From Zymoseptoria tritici IPO323 (Eukaryota > Ascomycota > Dothideomycetes > Mycosphaerellales > Mycosphaerellaceae): a stretch of DNA of 64,000 bases. This document shows positions 20,643-30,955 of this stretch, in pieces (the stretch's first letter is position 1; each line of letters begins with the position of its first letter). The position numbers and the translations under genes are program-made. Location of the stretch: the NCBI RefSeq assembly GCF_000219625.1, contig NC_018212.1, positions 2,188,501 to 2,252,500 of the forward strand. The letters are read 5' to 3'. The notes beneath the pieces were generated by a model, which was not told the DNA's origin, did no database searches, and saw nothing but the letters and a program-made list of their open reading frames with translations.

Positions 20643-22857
20643 GCTGAACGGAATGCGTGTTCACAGGCGTAGCTCCAATCTAGATAATGAGTGATGAGTA
20701 CGGAGGAGGAAGAACAAAACTGAAGCTCGGGATGGTATGACATCGTTAAAAGGTTCAGTAGCAAGCAATGGACCATCCGTGGAGCCTCTGGATGTCTCGG
20801 GTAATGTAGAAAGGTATCAAGCTCTCTCTGCAGCATGTTGCTTGTTTTCTGGTGAAGACAATCCAGCCGTTGCTTTTAGACGAGTGGATCCAGACCTCGC
20901 CAGTCTTGACGGCGAATGAAGCAAACTTGACTACTCCGCGAAATTGGACAGGGAGCTGGATAAATCTTTGTAACGAGCAAACACGCGATGCTGTTGGTTG
21001 AATCCGAATATCGTGATGAACTCATCTTGATAACAATCATATCAAACGTCTCGCCCTGCCAGAAGGTAGAACGGTGTCGCAATCCAGCCTTGTCAACAGG
21101 AGAGAACACGTCGGCAACGCGTCCAGTTCCTCACCTCCGACGTTCCCCCGCCTATTCAAGGTAAGGTACATAAGGTCCCTCGATTCCCTTCACCTTACCG
21201 AAAAAAGCGTCAATGGCGCAGTGGTAGTGAATCACTCCACACAACTAAAAGGTATAGTATAACTTTGCTTTCTCACCTCGCTCTTATTCATTCGTTTATC
21301 TCCTTCACTCTTCTTTCTTCGTTTCAATATGATGAAACATGGGTTCTGGATCTGGACTGGACTGGACTTAGGTATGTTGCCCCTCTGGACACCGCTCACA
21401 AAGAAACTCCTCGAAGGGAGGTTTCACTGCTCACCAACTGGTGGGCAGAGGTTTTTGTCTTTTGGGAGTACTTTTTGCCAAGACCAGGGAGGGCGGTGGT
21501 GGCGGTGAGGATGGGTGCCACGGTTCGATCGTTGATACTTTGAGTGCTAAAGCAGCTCGTCTTTGCCTGACTCCTTTGTGACTCCATCGTTTTGCTCTGT
21601 CGCGCGAAGTTGAGAATCGAATTCAGATACAGAGCTATATGCTGGCACAGAGCCTGGCTGCCTTTTTCGGCGGCCGCATCGAAGATGGACGCAAACAGGA
21701 CGAGAGAGAAATATGAGCGAGAAGAATTCTGTGGATGGCTTACGTGAGTGAGATGCGGCCGACCAATCGTTCTGATCGATTGAACGAACTTGTGACATAA
21801 ACCATGAGCGTTAGGTACGACTGCAAGAAGATCGAGATGTCACCCCAGCCTAAGCCGACAAAGCATCGATGAACGCCAGACATTAACCGTTCTTAGACTT
21901 ATCACTTATGCCAGTCCTTTAAAGGAGGCCGTCAAACATCTCGAAATGCGATCTCGATTTCGCCACAGCTTGATCACGTCTACACAAGCCAATGTAGGAC
22001 CTAGCTGCCTTACTCGAGACGAAGCAGAACTTACCGAGACGAGTTGTTGCGGCAATCACCATAAGCTTCTGTAAGTAGACTGCATTCACAGAGCATGTCG
22101 GGAAGATCCCTGGAACGTCAGGACGCAGGAATCGAACTCGACAGCAGCATCGGCCGCATGTAAGATTCTGGGAAAGCAATCTGAAAACAGTGCATCGACA
22201 TGAGACATGCGTGTGCGGACAGGCCGTGGCATGTCCGCCAGTCTCATTCTTGAGGTACCTTTTAATAGCACAGAAACACCTCGATAGCCTTCAAGTCAGC
22301 AAAGGCTGCGTCAGGCAACAACTCGCCCGACATTGCAAGTCAGCGCTACCAATCATGCCCTCCTCCACTCCGTCGCATCACATATCTCTAAGACCTCTTG
22401 TCTTTGCGGTGCACACTAACTCGATGGCTACCTCCGTCTCCGCTCGGCCAACTGATCGTATTTGCTTGTAAGTGCTCGCCCGTCCCATTAATGGTTTGAT
22501 CCCAAGCCTCAAAGTTAAGCCGCTTCTCCTTCCTCTGCAAGGAGGAGATCATTCTCGGATTATTGTAGCTGCATTGCATCTCAGCCGCAAATTCTTCTCC
22601 TTCGACACCAGTCCAATAGTTCCACCGTACAGCTTGCTTTTGGTCGAGTTGAGAGTAGCGTATTGCTGCTTTGGTTTGTTCTTGGATGTCGCCAGGGCGT
22701 TGTGGTTTGTAGGTGAACTCTGCTGGGTCTGGATCAGGCTATTGCCTCTATGAAGCATCGTCGTTTTGCACCGTGGTAGAGACCTGCATTGACATGGCCT
22801 TCCGACGTACGTATAAGAGCTCACGATTGAGCGTGCAGTGGCGCCGATGCTTTCGAT
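20643..22857. other. gene-poor stretch, possible relic at 21390-21543
   Basis: No intact gene. A + frame at 21390-21543 (LLTNWWAEVFVFW ... ATVRSL) vaguely recalls the C-terminal W.F...VR.L block of the F-box-like family and could be a relic; the match is too weak to call. The rest shows nothing. Confidence 0.35.
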
Positions 22858-23166
22858 CTAGGACATTTCCCAGAACTCGCTCTCCTCCAAGTCGTCCTCC
22901 TCCGAGTCGTCCTTCTCCGAATCGTCCTCCTCCGAATCGTCCTCCTCTCCGTCCGACACCTTATCTCCCGAGGGGATGAGATTTCGCCAGTCGTAGAAGT
23001 CGCATGTCGGAGGATCTGGGATAGGCTGGCAGTAGTTCGGAGGAGAACACCTCGACCATTGAGACCAACAGCGCAGACATCGATCAATGTCGTAATTGGC
23101 GTCGGTGGGGAAGGACCCGCTATGATCGTATCGCAGGCCTGTGAGAGAGGATCGATATCGGTCTTC
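22858..23166 (-). CDS. probable terminal exon of an unidentified gene, acidic C-terminus
   Basis: A 102-codon open frame without a start codon, ending TAG 22858-22860. It reads protein-like (ANYDIDRCLRCWSQWSRC, then TCDFYDWRNLIPSG) and finishes in a tandem acidic repeat built on EEDDSE units. Lack of an ATG suggests that it is a 3' exon; a good acceptor (CTCTCTCACAG) lies near 23135 on this strand. The open frame from ATG 23336 is a candidate upstream exon, but the donor (GTAAGA near 23170) would leave only a 32-nt intron. Structure unresolved; family unknown. Confidence 0.4.
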   Translation of the reverse strand, partial: EDRYRSSLTGLRYDHSGSFPTDANYDIDRCLRCWSQWSRCSPPNYCQPIPDPPTCDFYDWRNLIPSGDKVSDGEEDDSEEDDSEKDDSEEDDLEESEFWEMS

Positions 23167-24006
23167 TTACTTCGAGGAATAGCATGTACGAATGGCGCTG
23201 CCTCGGGTCGCGATTTAGTGCTATGTGAGGGCGACGCATTTCCGTCTTCAGAGGGAGTCTGAGCTGTGCTCTTCGGTCCAGTAATGAGCGGCGTAGTATT
23301 AGCGTACTCGAACTCGAAGCATATCCTCTGGGGCATGTCGGGTGGACAGCGTACCTGCGCTTGAGCATGAGTCGATGACCCCGCCGAAGTCGCAATGCAC
23401 GCGACGAGGTCATGCTGCGAATTCGGCTTCAGTCGTGACGCATTTGTTAACAGACCTTTGAAGGGTGGCGATCGTTCCCTTGACCTTGGTGATGCGCTTC
23501 AGTTCGAGGACTTGAAGCTATTCGACGAATGCGTCTCTGGATCAATTATTGCACTGCCATCGCTGCAAGGACTACATCGTTGATCGAAGGCCTATAATAA
23601 ACAGCAGTGCTTTAGATGATGTGTGCTGTAAGGAGAGCCGATGGGAGACCGCCTTTGTATCGTCTTCGATACTTCTCGGAGGCCGAACAAGTTTACACGA
23701 TATTGCTATCGGACCAGTGAGGGTCGTACTGACCTCGTCTCTCTGCGCTTCACTCTCGCCACCAGCTACACTCCCCATAGACTGGCCACGTTGCTCCTTG
23801 GTCCGGTCTCCGGCACTGGGAACAGAGAGCAATCAGTTTCCCACGCTTGGTTGGAGGCTGAACGAATTCACAGAATGATGAGATTGAAGAAGTAAGCTCC
23901 GCACCAACGTCCTCTCTCTCCATTTCATTTCGCCGCCATCTACTCGCTCCATACCCTCGCCATCCTCTTCACTGCTTCCGTCTCTGGCCCAAACAACGGA
24001 GACCCA
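23167..24006. other. intergenic, possible upstream exon near 23336
   Basis: Apart from the candidate upstream exon of the 22858-23166 gene, nothing is supported. Confidence 0.4.
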
Positions 24007-24629
24007 TCACTCCTCCTCCCAAAATAGCAAGGCCCTCACGTGCGCCATATCCACAAGCGAGGCCGCAATACACCCTCCGCTCACCGTTAAAAACATCCAG
24101 CATCCCAGCGCCCATGCCCGTACACAAACCCTCGCCGCCGACCCCGCCACCTCAATATCCGTCGCCTGCATCGGGGACGGCTTCACCCCAATAATCTCGA
24201 ACTTCTCCACCGCTCTCACCGCCCCGGGCACCGGCATCCGCACAAACACCTCACATCGTCACGGTCCATCCTATCCTCCACAGAGACAAACACCCATCGA
24301 AAATGCGCCAGCAGCGCCCAACTCGGCTGCGGCCCAAAGTGCGCCGTGTACGCCACTCCCGGGTCAGTCTTGTGCTCAATCGCGCCGTTGGTGTTGAGGG
24401 CGTGGATGACCGCCCGACGGGTCGAGTGGTTGATGGCGAGGGCGGAGAGGACGACTTGCCAGGCGTTGGTGGAGGGCGGGTTGGTGGTTTCGAGGGCGGA
24501 GATGTAGCGGTGGTGGAGGTAGGAGTGGGCGTGGACTTTCAGCGGGAGGAGAGCGGTCTCGACGAGGATCATGGTGGTGATTTCGAGAGGGATGGATTGC
24601 CAGACGGCGCTCATTGGTGTGGTGGTCAT
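24007..24629 (-). pseudogene. F-box-like-start family, frameshifted copy (subgroup B)
   Basis: The 5' part from ATG 24629 carries AVWQSIPLEITTMILVETALLPLKVHAH, WQVVLSALAIN.STRRAVIHALNTNGAIEHK and LLAHFRWVFVSVED. The 3' part in another frame carries VFVRMPVPGAVRAVEKFEI, CWMFLTVSGG and AHVRALLFWEEE. The frames meet near 24235-24250, where one strand of bases reads both VRCLCGCRCPG and VFVRMPVPG, so a single small indel (one deleted or two inserted bases) breaks the gene. It is otherwise complete, so either a recent pseudogene or a sequence error. Confidence 0.65.
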
Positions 24630-24841
24630 GCTGATGGTGTGTTGGTGTGGTGGTTGGTGTGGTGGGTTGTGATGATGTTGAGAGGCGGGTCGGAGAGACC
24701 GATGGCGATGATGGTGAGGAGTGCGAGAACCATGAGGAATGCGAAGGCAATGATGATCGTGAGGGCCTCATTCGTGCCGGCCAGCTCCTGGGCGATGCTG
24801 CGGAATGCATTGACCATCTCAGCCATCTCGAGGGGCACCAT
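24626..24841 (-). CDS. small single-pass membrane protein (possible)
   Basis: 71 aa from ATG 24841. An amphipathic N-terminus (LEMAEMVNAFRSIAQELAGTN) precedes one strong hydrophobic segment of about 22 residues, residues 27-49, and a polar His/Thr tail. Its TGA overlaps the ATG of the frameshifted family copy by ATGA, an arrangement unusual in fungi, so it may instead be a misread exon. No family recognised. Confidence 0.35.
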   Translation of the reverse strand: MVPLEMAEMVNAFRSIAQELAGTNEALTIIIAFAFLMVLALLTIIAIGLSDPPLNIITTHHTNHHTNTPSA

Positions 24842-25316
24842 GGTGGTGTGGCATTGGAAGCCCAGTTTGTTGCAGAGCAGATGCAGAGCAGATTGGTAAC
24901 AGACATTCTGGCAGTTGTTGATGACTCGCTGTGGTTGATGAACAGAAGATGACGGACAAGGTGCTTGAATGCTTGAAGAAGGTCGGACGTGAATGTTGTT
25001 GGATCAAGGTCTAGGTCGGAGAGGAAGTGACATGCTTTGTCGCTCATCAACCGCAGACGCAGTTGTTGGAGGCTCAAGGTCTTGGAATCTGGTCTACGGT
25101 GCGCCAAAAGGGTGAATGAGGACAAGTCGGCAAACGGCCGAACGCGCGGAACTGGTTCAGAGTCTTGTAAAGCAGGACGCTTTTGATCTTCGGATACTCC
25201 GAACGAACGAGGATACCGTACCACTATATGAACAATAACCTCGAGCTCTGTTTCTGGCCACAGGCATCATATCCCAGCAAAACGACAAGTCTACGATGCC
25301 CTGTCAAGCCTGTTGC

Positions 25317-25532
25317 TCACATTATAGTCCCAACCTTCCCTGGCCGGCGGAGTGTCCTGCCCGTACACTCCTCCGTGAAAGCTTTGATTCGATTGGATGG
25401 CAAACTGTTGCCATCATCGTCTGCTTCACACTCTCGTGCCGATGCCATGACAGTCTCTCGCAAGTCGTAGAAATGTAAATCCTCAAAGTGACAGGCGTGG
25501 AGATGAATGCGCAGCGTCGAAAGTGTTCGCAC
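25317..25532 (-). pseudogene. fragment resembling the 15595-16467 protein
   Basis: The frame reads LSTLRIHLHACHFEDLHFYD and continues about 50 residues to a stop. STLRI.(V/L)H matches the N-terminal region of the minus-strand gene at 15595-16467. No further part of that protein can be traced upstream or downstream, so I regard it as a relic or an exon of a decayed copy. Confidence 0.3.
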
Positions 25533-25988
25533 CGATCTCCTTCACGTCGCGAGTACAGCGAGAAGCCTTGTACAGCTAAAGTGTCTCCCGGATTTTCGAT
25601 CCGTTCTAGACACTGCCTCGAGGTCGTTTCCATCACGTCCTTTTTCTCTTGGCTATGTTCAGCGTGGCTGGCTTTGATCATACCAGGCTCCGACTGCCGT
25701 GATGATTGCCGTGTAGTTGCCATATCCCATGGACACCACCACACCCCTGTGTACTGAAATCCCACAGCTTGCATGTCCTCCGGCATATCTGCTCTTGTCT
25801 TTTCCACGCTTGCCAGCAGCCACCGATGTGTTGCAGCCCATAACACTCCCGGACAGGCATCACCTGCACTTTGCTTCTACAAACCACCCCTTTATCCGGT
25901 CCTCAATTGCAGCGTCGCTCCGCACATCAGCGTTCCTGCAACCATCATCCTTTACATCGTACCGTAGCTGCAGGACACCTCGTCTTGC

Positions 25989-26405
25989 TCATTGTTCCAC
26001 AAAGGGCACCTTGATAAAGAGCCTGACATCCTGTACTCCCTTCACCAGGGTCGTCTTCGTCAAAACCCCCATGAATGACCCTCGCCCATGCTCGAGCAGC
26101 GCCATCCGTGGTTCGAATTGTGTCGTCAGCAGACTAGCCTCACCGTCGATCTCGGCCATGTCATCGAATGCACCATAGATATCGAGGGTGCGGATGAGCT
26201 GCTTCCGGGAGGAATGGGAAGTATGACATTCCGAGCACGTACCTCTATTCTCGGAGCTTGGATGTCCCGATGCGCCCATCGCCTTCGGCGTTTAGCTTGC
26301 CGCTAGCCGAAGGGTCGGAGAGGCATGAGTGCGGTTCCGATGAGGACCATGGTGACCAGCTCGATCAATCGGTTTTTCCACACGGAGCTCACGTTGCTCT
26401 TGCGA
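25989..26405 (-). pseudogene. F-box-like-start family, decayed copy
   Basis: Family blocks persist in pieces: SSVWKNRLIELVTMVLIG.ALMPLRPFG ends at an in-frame TAG (26303-26305). In a second frame SSRKQLIRTLDIYGAFDDM matches the STRK.AL..L...GAIE block, and MALLEHGRGSF and VRLFIKVPF match LLRHFRW and the V.MP block. The C-terminal GGW and DVR.L blocks are absent. It is in the same orientation as its neighbours at 24.0 and 27.0 kb. Confidence 0.55.
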
Positions 26406-27001
26406 GAGTTCTGCGTTGGCGCTGTGAAATGCGCTGTTCAGGTGTTAGGCATCTCGACTTGGGGTGCATGGTGTGCATGAGTGAGGGGAAGGCTGTAGGA
26501 AGTCGTATTGGAAATGTAGGCGTTACAGTAGGAGAAGATATGCGGCTCCATTGTGGATATATTCCGTCGCTGACTTAGAACTGGACTCCGCCTGAACTCG
26601 GGACGGAGTGGTCGATCCTTAGACAGTAGCAAAGATGAGTAGTGCCTTACGTTATCTGTTCATTGCGACGATGGAACGGAAGAGGCAGGAAAATGAGGAA
26701 GAAAGAGAGGATTCCATGGAGTGGTTAAGATCGTTGAGTTTCGGATCCGACGAAGGCCGCAGAGAACACTCATTGAGTTGAAGCATTGAACTTCCCTTCA
26801 CATTTGCTTATCCTGTCCATTCCTCGCGACCAGTCTCTGGAAGACTGCAACAGCAACGCTCGGTATGCCAGCGCCATTTTGACTAAATGCCGACAACTCC
26901 GACGCCATGTTTCATGGGCCAATGCTGGGTATCTCTCGCCAAGGTCTTCCTCGACCGCGCTTCCTCGGCTTCATGCTGCCGTGAAATTTTTCCCTCTGCT
27001 T

Positions 27002-27703
27002 TCACGCCGGCCTGAAGATGAGCCGCCGAACATCAAACCCATCTCCAGCGGCATTGTGCATCAACCACCCACCCACAGTCCGGAACATCCACGACACCGA
27101 CCCTGCGACACTGCGCCAAAATTCCATCTGTTCCTCAAGCTCGTCAACGCTCCGTCCACGATGATCACCAGCATGAACATGCTCGATACGCCCGACGTTC
27201 CTCATCGCTTCTGGGATCGGCATAGTGACAAAGATACCAATATCGGCATCACACCTCACCATCGGAGACCACAAGTCGCGATTGATGTACACCCACCGGA
27301 AGTGTCTGAGCAGCCACCAGGTTAGCTCAAGGCGTTGTTCTCGGGGACCTCGACCCGAGCTCAATCGGATGTGCTCGATAGCGCCGTGGGTCTTAAGGGT
27401 GCGGATGATGTCGGTGCGTATGGAGGAGCAGATGGACAAAGTTGTGCGGACCTGCTGCTACTTCTCCGGATCGATGGCCTGGATGCGCTCGTGATGACGG
27501 ATGCTTGTGGTGCATCCATGGAGCTCGAGAGGTAGCAGAGCATTGTGGGCGATGATCATACTGGTCAGCTCGACGGGAAGACGCTTCCAGACTGCGCTCA
27601 TCTTCATTTTTCGGTTCGACTCGTCCAGGAGCTCTAAAGTTCTCTCTTCTTCTTCGAGGTGTTCGCGCGCACGCCGGCGGCGTTCGAGGTGTCCTGAAAC
27701 CAT
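27002..27703 (-). pseudogene. F-box-like-start family, copy with one nonsense codon (subgroup A)
   Basis: From ATG 27703 the frame runs AVWKRLPVELTSMIIAHNALLPLELHGC ... AIDPEK, then TAG at 27458-27460 where intact copies have TGG (EPEKWQQVRNTLA). The same frame continues without interruption: QQVRTTLSICSSIRTDIIRTLKTHGAIEHI, WWLLRHFRWVY, IFVTMPIPEAMRNVGRIEHV, WMFRTVGGW and FDVRRLIF. One Trp-to-stop change is therefore the only visible lesion. A G-to-A at TpG is RIP-type or a simple point mutation. Two translated fragments would result, or none. Confidence 0.65.
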
Positions 27704-29399
27704 CGTGAAAGTCTAACGTTGATTGGGGCGGTGAAGTCGACTTTCGAATGTGAGTTCGTCTTCAAAGACCTGAGCCTCGTTGCTTAGCCAAAACTCGACT
27801 TCACATCGGTTCTGGACGTAAGATTCTTCGCGTCGGTTCGGACGATGAAGTATTTGCTGGAGTAACTTCGGTTGATGAAGTGTTGTGCTCGGAGGAATAC
27901 GTGTTGGTGATCACGACGAGCCGGATTTTCTGCTTAGTCAAGATTTGAGCTCACGTCGACCAAACTGGAAGATGTGCGCTTGAAGTGGCTCAATTTGACT
28001 TCCACAAGGACTCTTCAACGTTACGTCAATCATTCGTTTGCAGCTTCAGGGCTTTATCCCTATGGTCTCGTGCATTTTCCCTGCGTAGCTGATCCACGGC
28101 CAACAGCTAGCATACGAGAAAGATCAGCGGCGAGGAAAAGGTACAGGACGCTTGAGAACTTCCGTGCACTATGTAGACCAGCTCCGCCATGCTGCAAGTA
28201 ACTGTTCCCGTGACGTCGTCCGCTGAGATAACTTTTCCTTCCTTTAAACATCCTTCAAGTCGTCTTCCACCTTATCATCGATGCCCTGAACCGCTACACT
28301 CTTTGTCGTGCTTACCGCGGAAGACGGACCGGTCATTGTCAACGTGGCCTGAGACTCCAGGCGTCACTCCACCCCCCTAGGGAACCCTTCTGTCGGGTTT
28401 CTATTAGCTTCGGCTTATCCTCCCCTGTCGTACCTCTCCAGCCCACAGTGCCATGCCCGATCTCATCTACCGGCTGAGCTGCCCGCTTCTTGACCGATGT
28501 CGATCCCTTGAAGAGTGCGATCTGCGCTTCATGACCGAGCGGGAGCTGATGGTGGTGCTTTGCTTCGTCTCAATCAGCCGGGCTGGCTGGGTGGACACTG
28601 CAATCCTCCTCTTTCTCTCTCTCAGCAGGTCGAGCTTGTTCTGAGATGGTCGGCAAGAGTGACGCGAATGACTTCGGGATTGCTAGGAAGAACTCTGGGC
28701 TGCAGTGGCGTTCAGCTTTCGGCGAGTATATCGCCGGGTTCATCAGGTACGAATCGGAATACAATCGCAGCTCGGCTCGCTCTTGTGTTCTCAAAAGCCA
28801 TCGATGGTAGACGCATTGGAGAAGCGGAGCCTTCACAGGACTTGTCGCAAGGACCTGTGCGAAGGCTCCCATGTCTTCTTCCAATATTTTGAGCCGTTGA
28901 TGCTGACAATGAATCGCCTTGGCGTCTGCGCTGCCAATGTCCTGAGTTTGTTCAAGTATCCACGACTTCCTGTCGAGATCTGGAACACCAGACACCCAGC
29001 TCCGAATCCGCCATCCGACAGCTTTCCGAATCTCCGAACACGAGTTTGCTTCGCCACTTGCCTTGATTCCTCTCGCTGCGGTAGCTCATGGTGTATCTCT
29101 TCTCCCAGTCATCGAATGGCGTAGAAAGGATCTCCTCTGGCATTCCGGGCCATCTCAACGGACATTCTTGTCTTGGGACACAGTGTAACCGAAAGCGCGG
29201 AGCTCGTGAGCCCACCATTTTTTGCAACCTCCGCAGGTTGCCGAGAGTCTGCAGCGGAGCATCACCACTGACTCTCACAGTGGTCAAGCGCCTGGAGCAC
29301 TTAGTCTCATACTTCGCTGTTCAACACTCCGCCACCCTGTCGCCCTCGCCCGTTTCGATTCCGATCCATGAATGGAGTTCGGTGTCGTGCTTGGCTTGA
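27704..29399. other. gene-poor stretch with short coding-like relics
   Basis: A + frame at about 28645-28809 (MVGKSDANDFGIARKNSG ... FGEYIAGFIRYESEYN) reads protein-like but stops quickly and matches nothing else here. No complete gene is supported. Confidence 0.35.
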
Positions 29400-29515
29400 C
29401 GTCTGGAATCGTCGCCGGCGCGTGAAGAAGAGCTGGATTGTGCGCCATTCACGGCTTGCAGCGGTGTTTTGGATTCCGCGGCACCCGAAATCCTGTGACC
29501 TACGCTTGAACCCGA
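29400..29515 (+). pseudogene. possible Tc1/mariner-type transposase remnant
   Basis: About 30 codons read WIPRHPKSCDLRLNPIEG then LIKVMA and a stop. The P..S.DL.LNPIE spacing is that of the third-acid region of Tc1/mariner DDE transposases. Neither the upstream catalytic region nor terminal repeats can be found, so the assignment rests on one motif. Confidence 0.22.
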
Positions 29516-30108
29516 TTGAAGGGCTGATTAAAGTGATGGCGTAGATTACTGGTCGGTGTGCGAAGAATGATGCAACCTTCGCAAGCCAATCCGCTTTATC
29601 CTCCTGGTTGACAGTGGTATCTTTGATACCATGGCGCCCAAGAATGTTTGACCCTCAACGATGTGCGCTTTGAAGACATTACTGTGGTGCTTCCGGTGCG
29701 GGTGCAGAAGATGTTCAGGGTATGGGAGGTCTTTGCGCCACAGCATTGTCGGTCACTCGCAGAGTCTGCTCGCAAGTGACAAGGAATCGTGCGAGAGTCC
29801 CCGCGCTTCATTGACCCTGCGAGACTGATTGTGAAACGAGCAGGATCTGCTGGCAGCTTCTTTTGTGATGCTATGTTCTGTCCGAATTTCGTGTACGAGG
29901 ATTGCGAATCTTGCAATGGTAGGAAAGTCGAGAGCCTAACGTCCAGATGAAATGGACTGCGGGAGCTCGTTTGCTCGGTAGGGGCGTGGCTATAGTCAAG
30001 CAGAAAGAAAGAGAACAGAATGCGCGAGAATCATGTGCAAATTGCCGCGCGCAGAGTATGGAGTATGCAGCTTTAGTCGATTCCTGGAAGCATATTCCTG
30101 CTTGGCCT
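29516..30108. other. intergenic
   Basis: No supported gene downstream of the broken gene at 30109. Confidence 0.4.
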
Positions 30109-30460
30109 TTAACCATCCCTGTGTTTCTCCTCCTGCTCGATTGGCTTCGAGCGTTGTTTGAGATGCTCGTTAAGACTAATGCCGACGACCTTGAGATCTC
30201 CGTATAGTCTCTCCGGATGCAAGAGTGATCCTCCTTGCTGCAAAATGTCTCCGAGCCGTGCGATGTGTGTCCTGGGATACGATGAGATGTCGGCTGCAAA
30301 CTTGACCGGAGGTTTGCGGTTGCTGTCAGTGTCATCGTGGTTGCCGGGTAGATCAGCATCATCAAAGCCCATCAGCTGCTGCCAGCAGTCGATCTCCTTC
30401 GTATATGAAGGCTGATCAAACCGAGCGTCTCCGATCCTGGGCAGGGAAACAGCATAGAAC

Positions 30461-30480
30461 ATGGGCGGACATGGGCGGAC
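30461..30480 (-). repeat. 10-bp tandem duplication causing a frameshift
   Basis: ATGGGCGGAC occurs twice in direct succession (+ strand reading). Reading frames on either side join only if one unit is removed. Confidence 0.7.
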
Positions 30481-30604
30481 CTGGGGCGAGATCAAAGAGC
30501 ACGCGAATGTTGCGGGCATCAGTGCCGTCTTCGTCCCAGTCGTCGCCATCGCTGTACTCGTTGTCCTCTTCCTCAAAGATGCATCCAATATCGATGGCGT
30601 CAAT

Positions 30605-30955
30605 CAGTGAGCTTGTTGGATTGGATCCTTGTTGGGTTGGATTGGCAATGGATCGTTTTGGCGGTGTTGGATTACTATGTCTTTGTTATTGGATGGATTG
30701 GAATCGATCTTAAGATCCAATCCAACGCCAGAATAAATCCAATAGCGCCAGTAGTAAGGACATAAGTGCCGCAATCTCGCTATAAAGCGTAGATTTGACG
30801 TTCGAAGAGGCGAGATTCGGAGAAGCCGTTGCTTATTGGATTCTTGTTGGATTACCGGATTAGGACTTGGATATCCAATGGAATCTCTTAGATCCTTGTT
30901 GGATGGATTGGAAACGACCCCGTATCCAACGCCATCCAAGCCAACAAGCTCACTG
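30605..30955. mobile_element. hAT-type MITE with 8-bp target-site duplication
   Basis: The ends are perfect 15-bp inverted repeats (CAGTGAGCTTGTTGG ... CCAACAAGCTCACTG), flanked by identical 8-bp direct repeats GCGTCAAT at 30597-30604 and 30956-30963. An 8-bp TSD and a CAGTG start fit the hAT superfamily consensus. The 351-bp body has no coding capacity but many GGATTGG/TTGGAT subrepeats near both ends, typical of transposase-binding subterminal repeats. It sits inside the exon of the minus-strand gene 30109-32126. Confidence 0.85.

Noticed and set aside
21208..21260. tRNA-like stretch with a box-A-like TGGCGCAGTGG
   Set aside because: No box B (GGTTCGA) or acceptor pairing follows at the right distance, so it is not a tRNA gene.
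28570..28995. 141-codon minus frame
   Set aside because: Weak codon pattern and no partner; the + strand in the same place reads equally protein-like, so neither is called.
30605..30955. TTGGATTGG repeats considered as telomere-like sequence
   Set aside because: They lie strictly between perfect TIRs with an 8-bp TSD, so they are MITE subterminal repeats.
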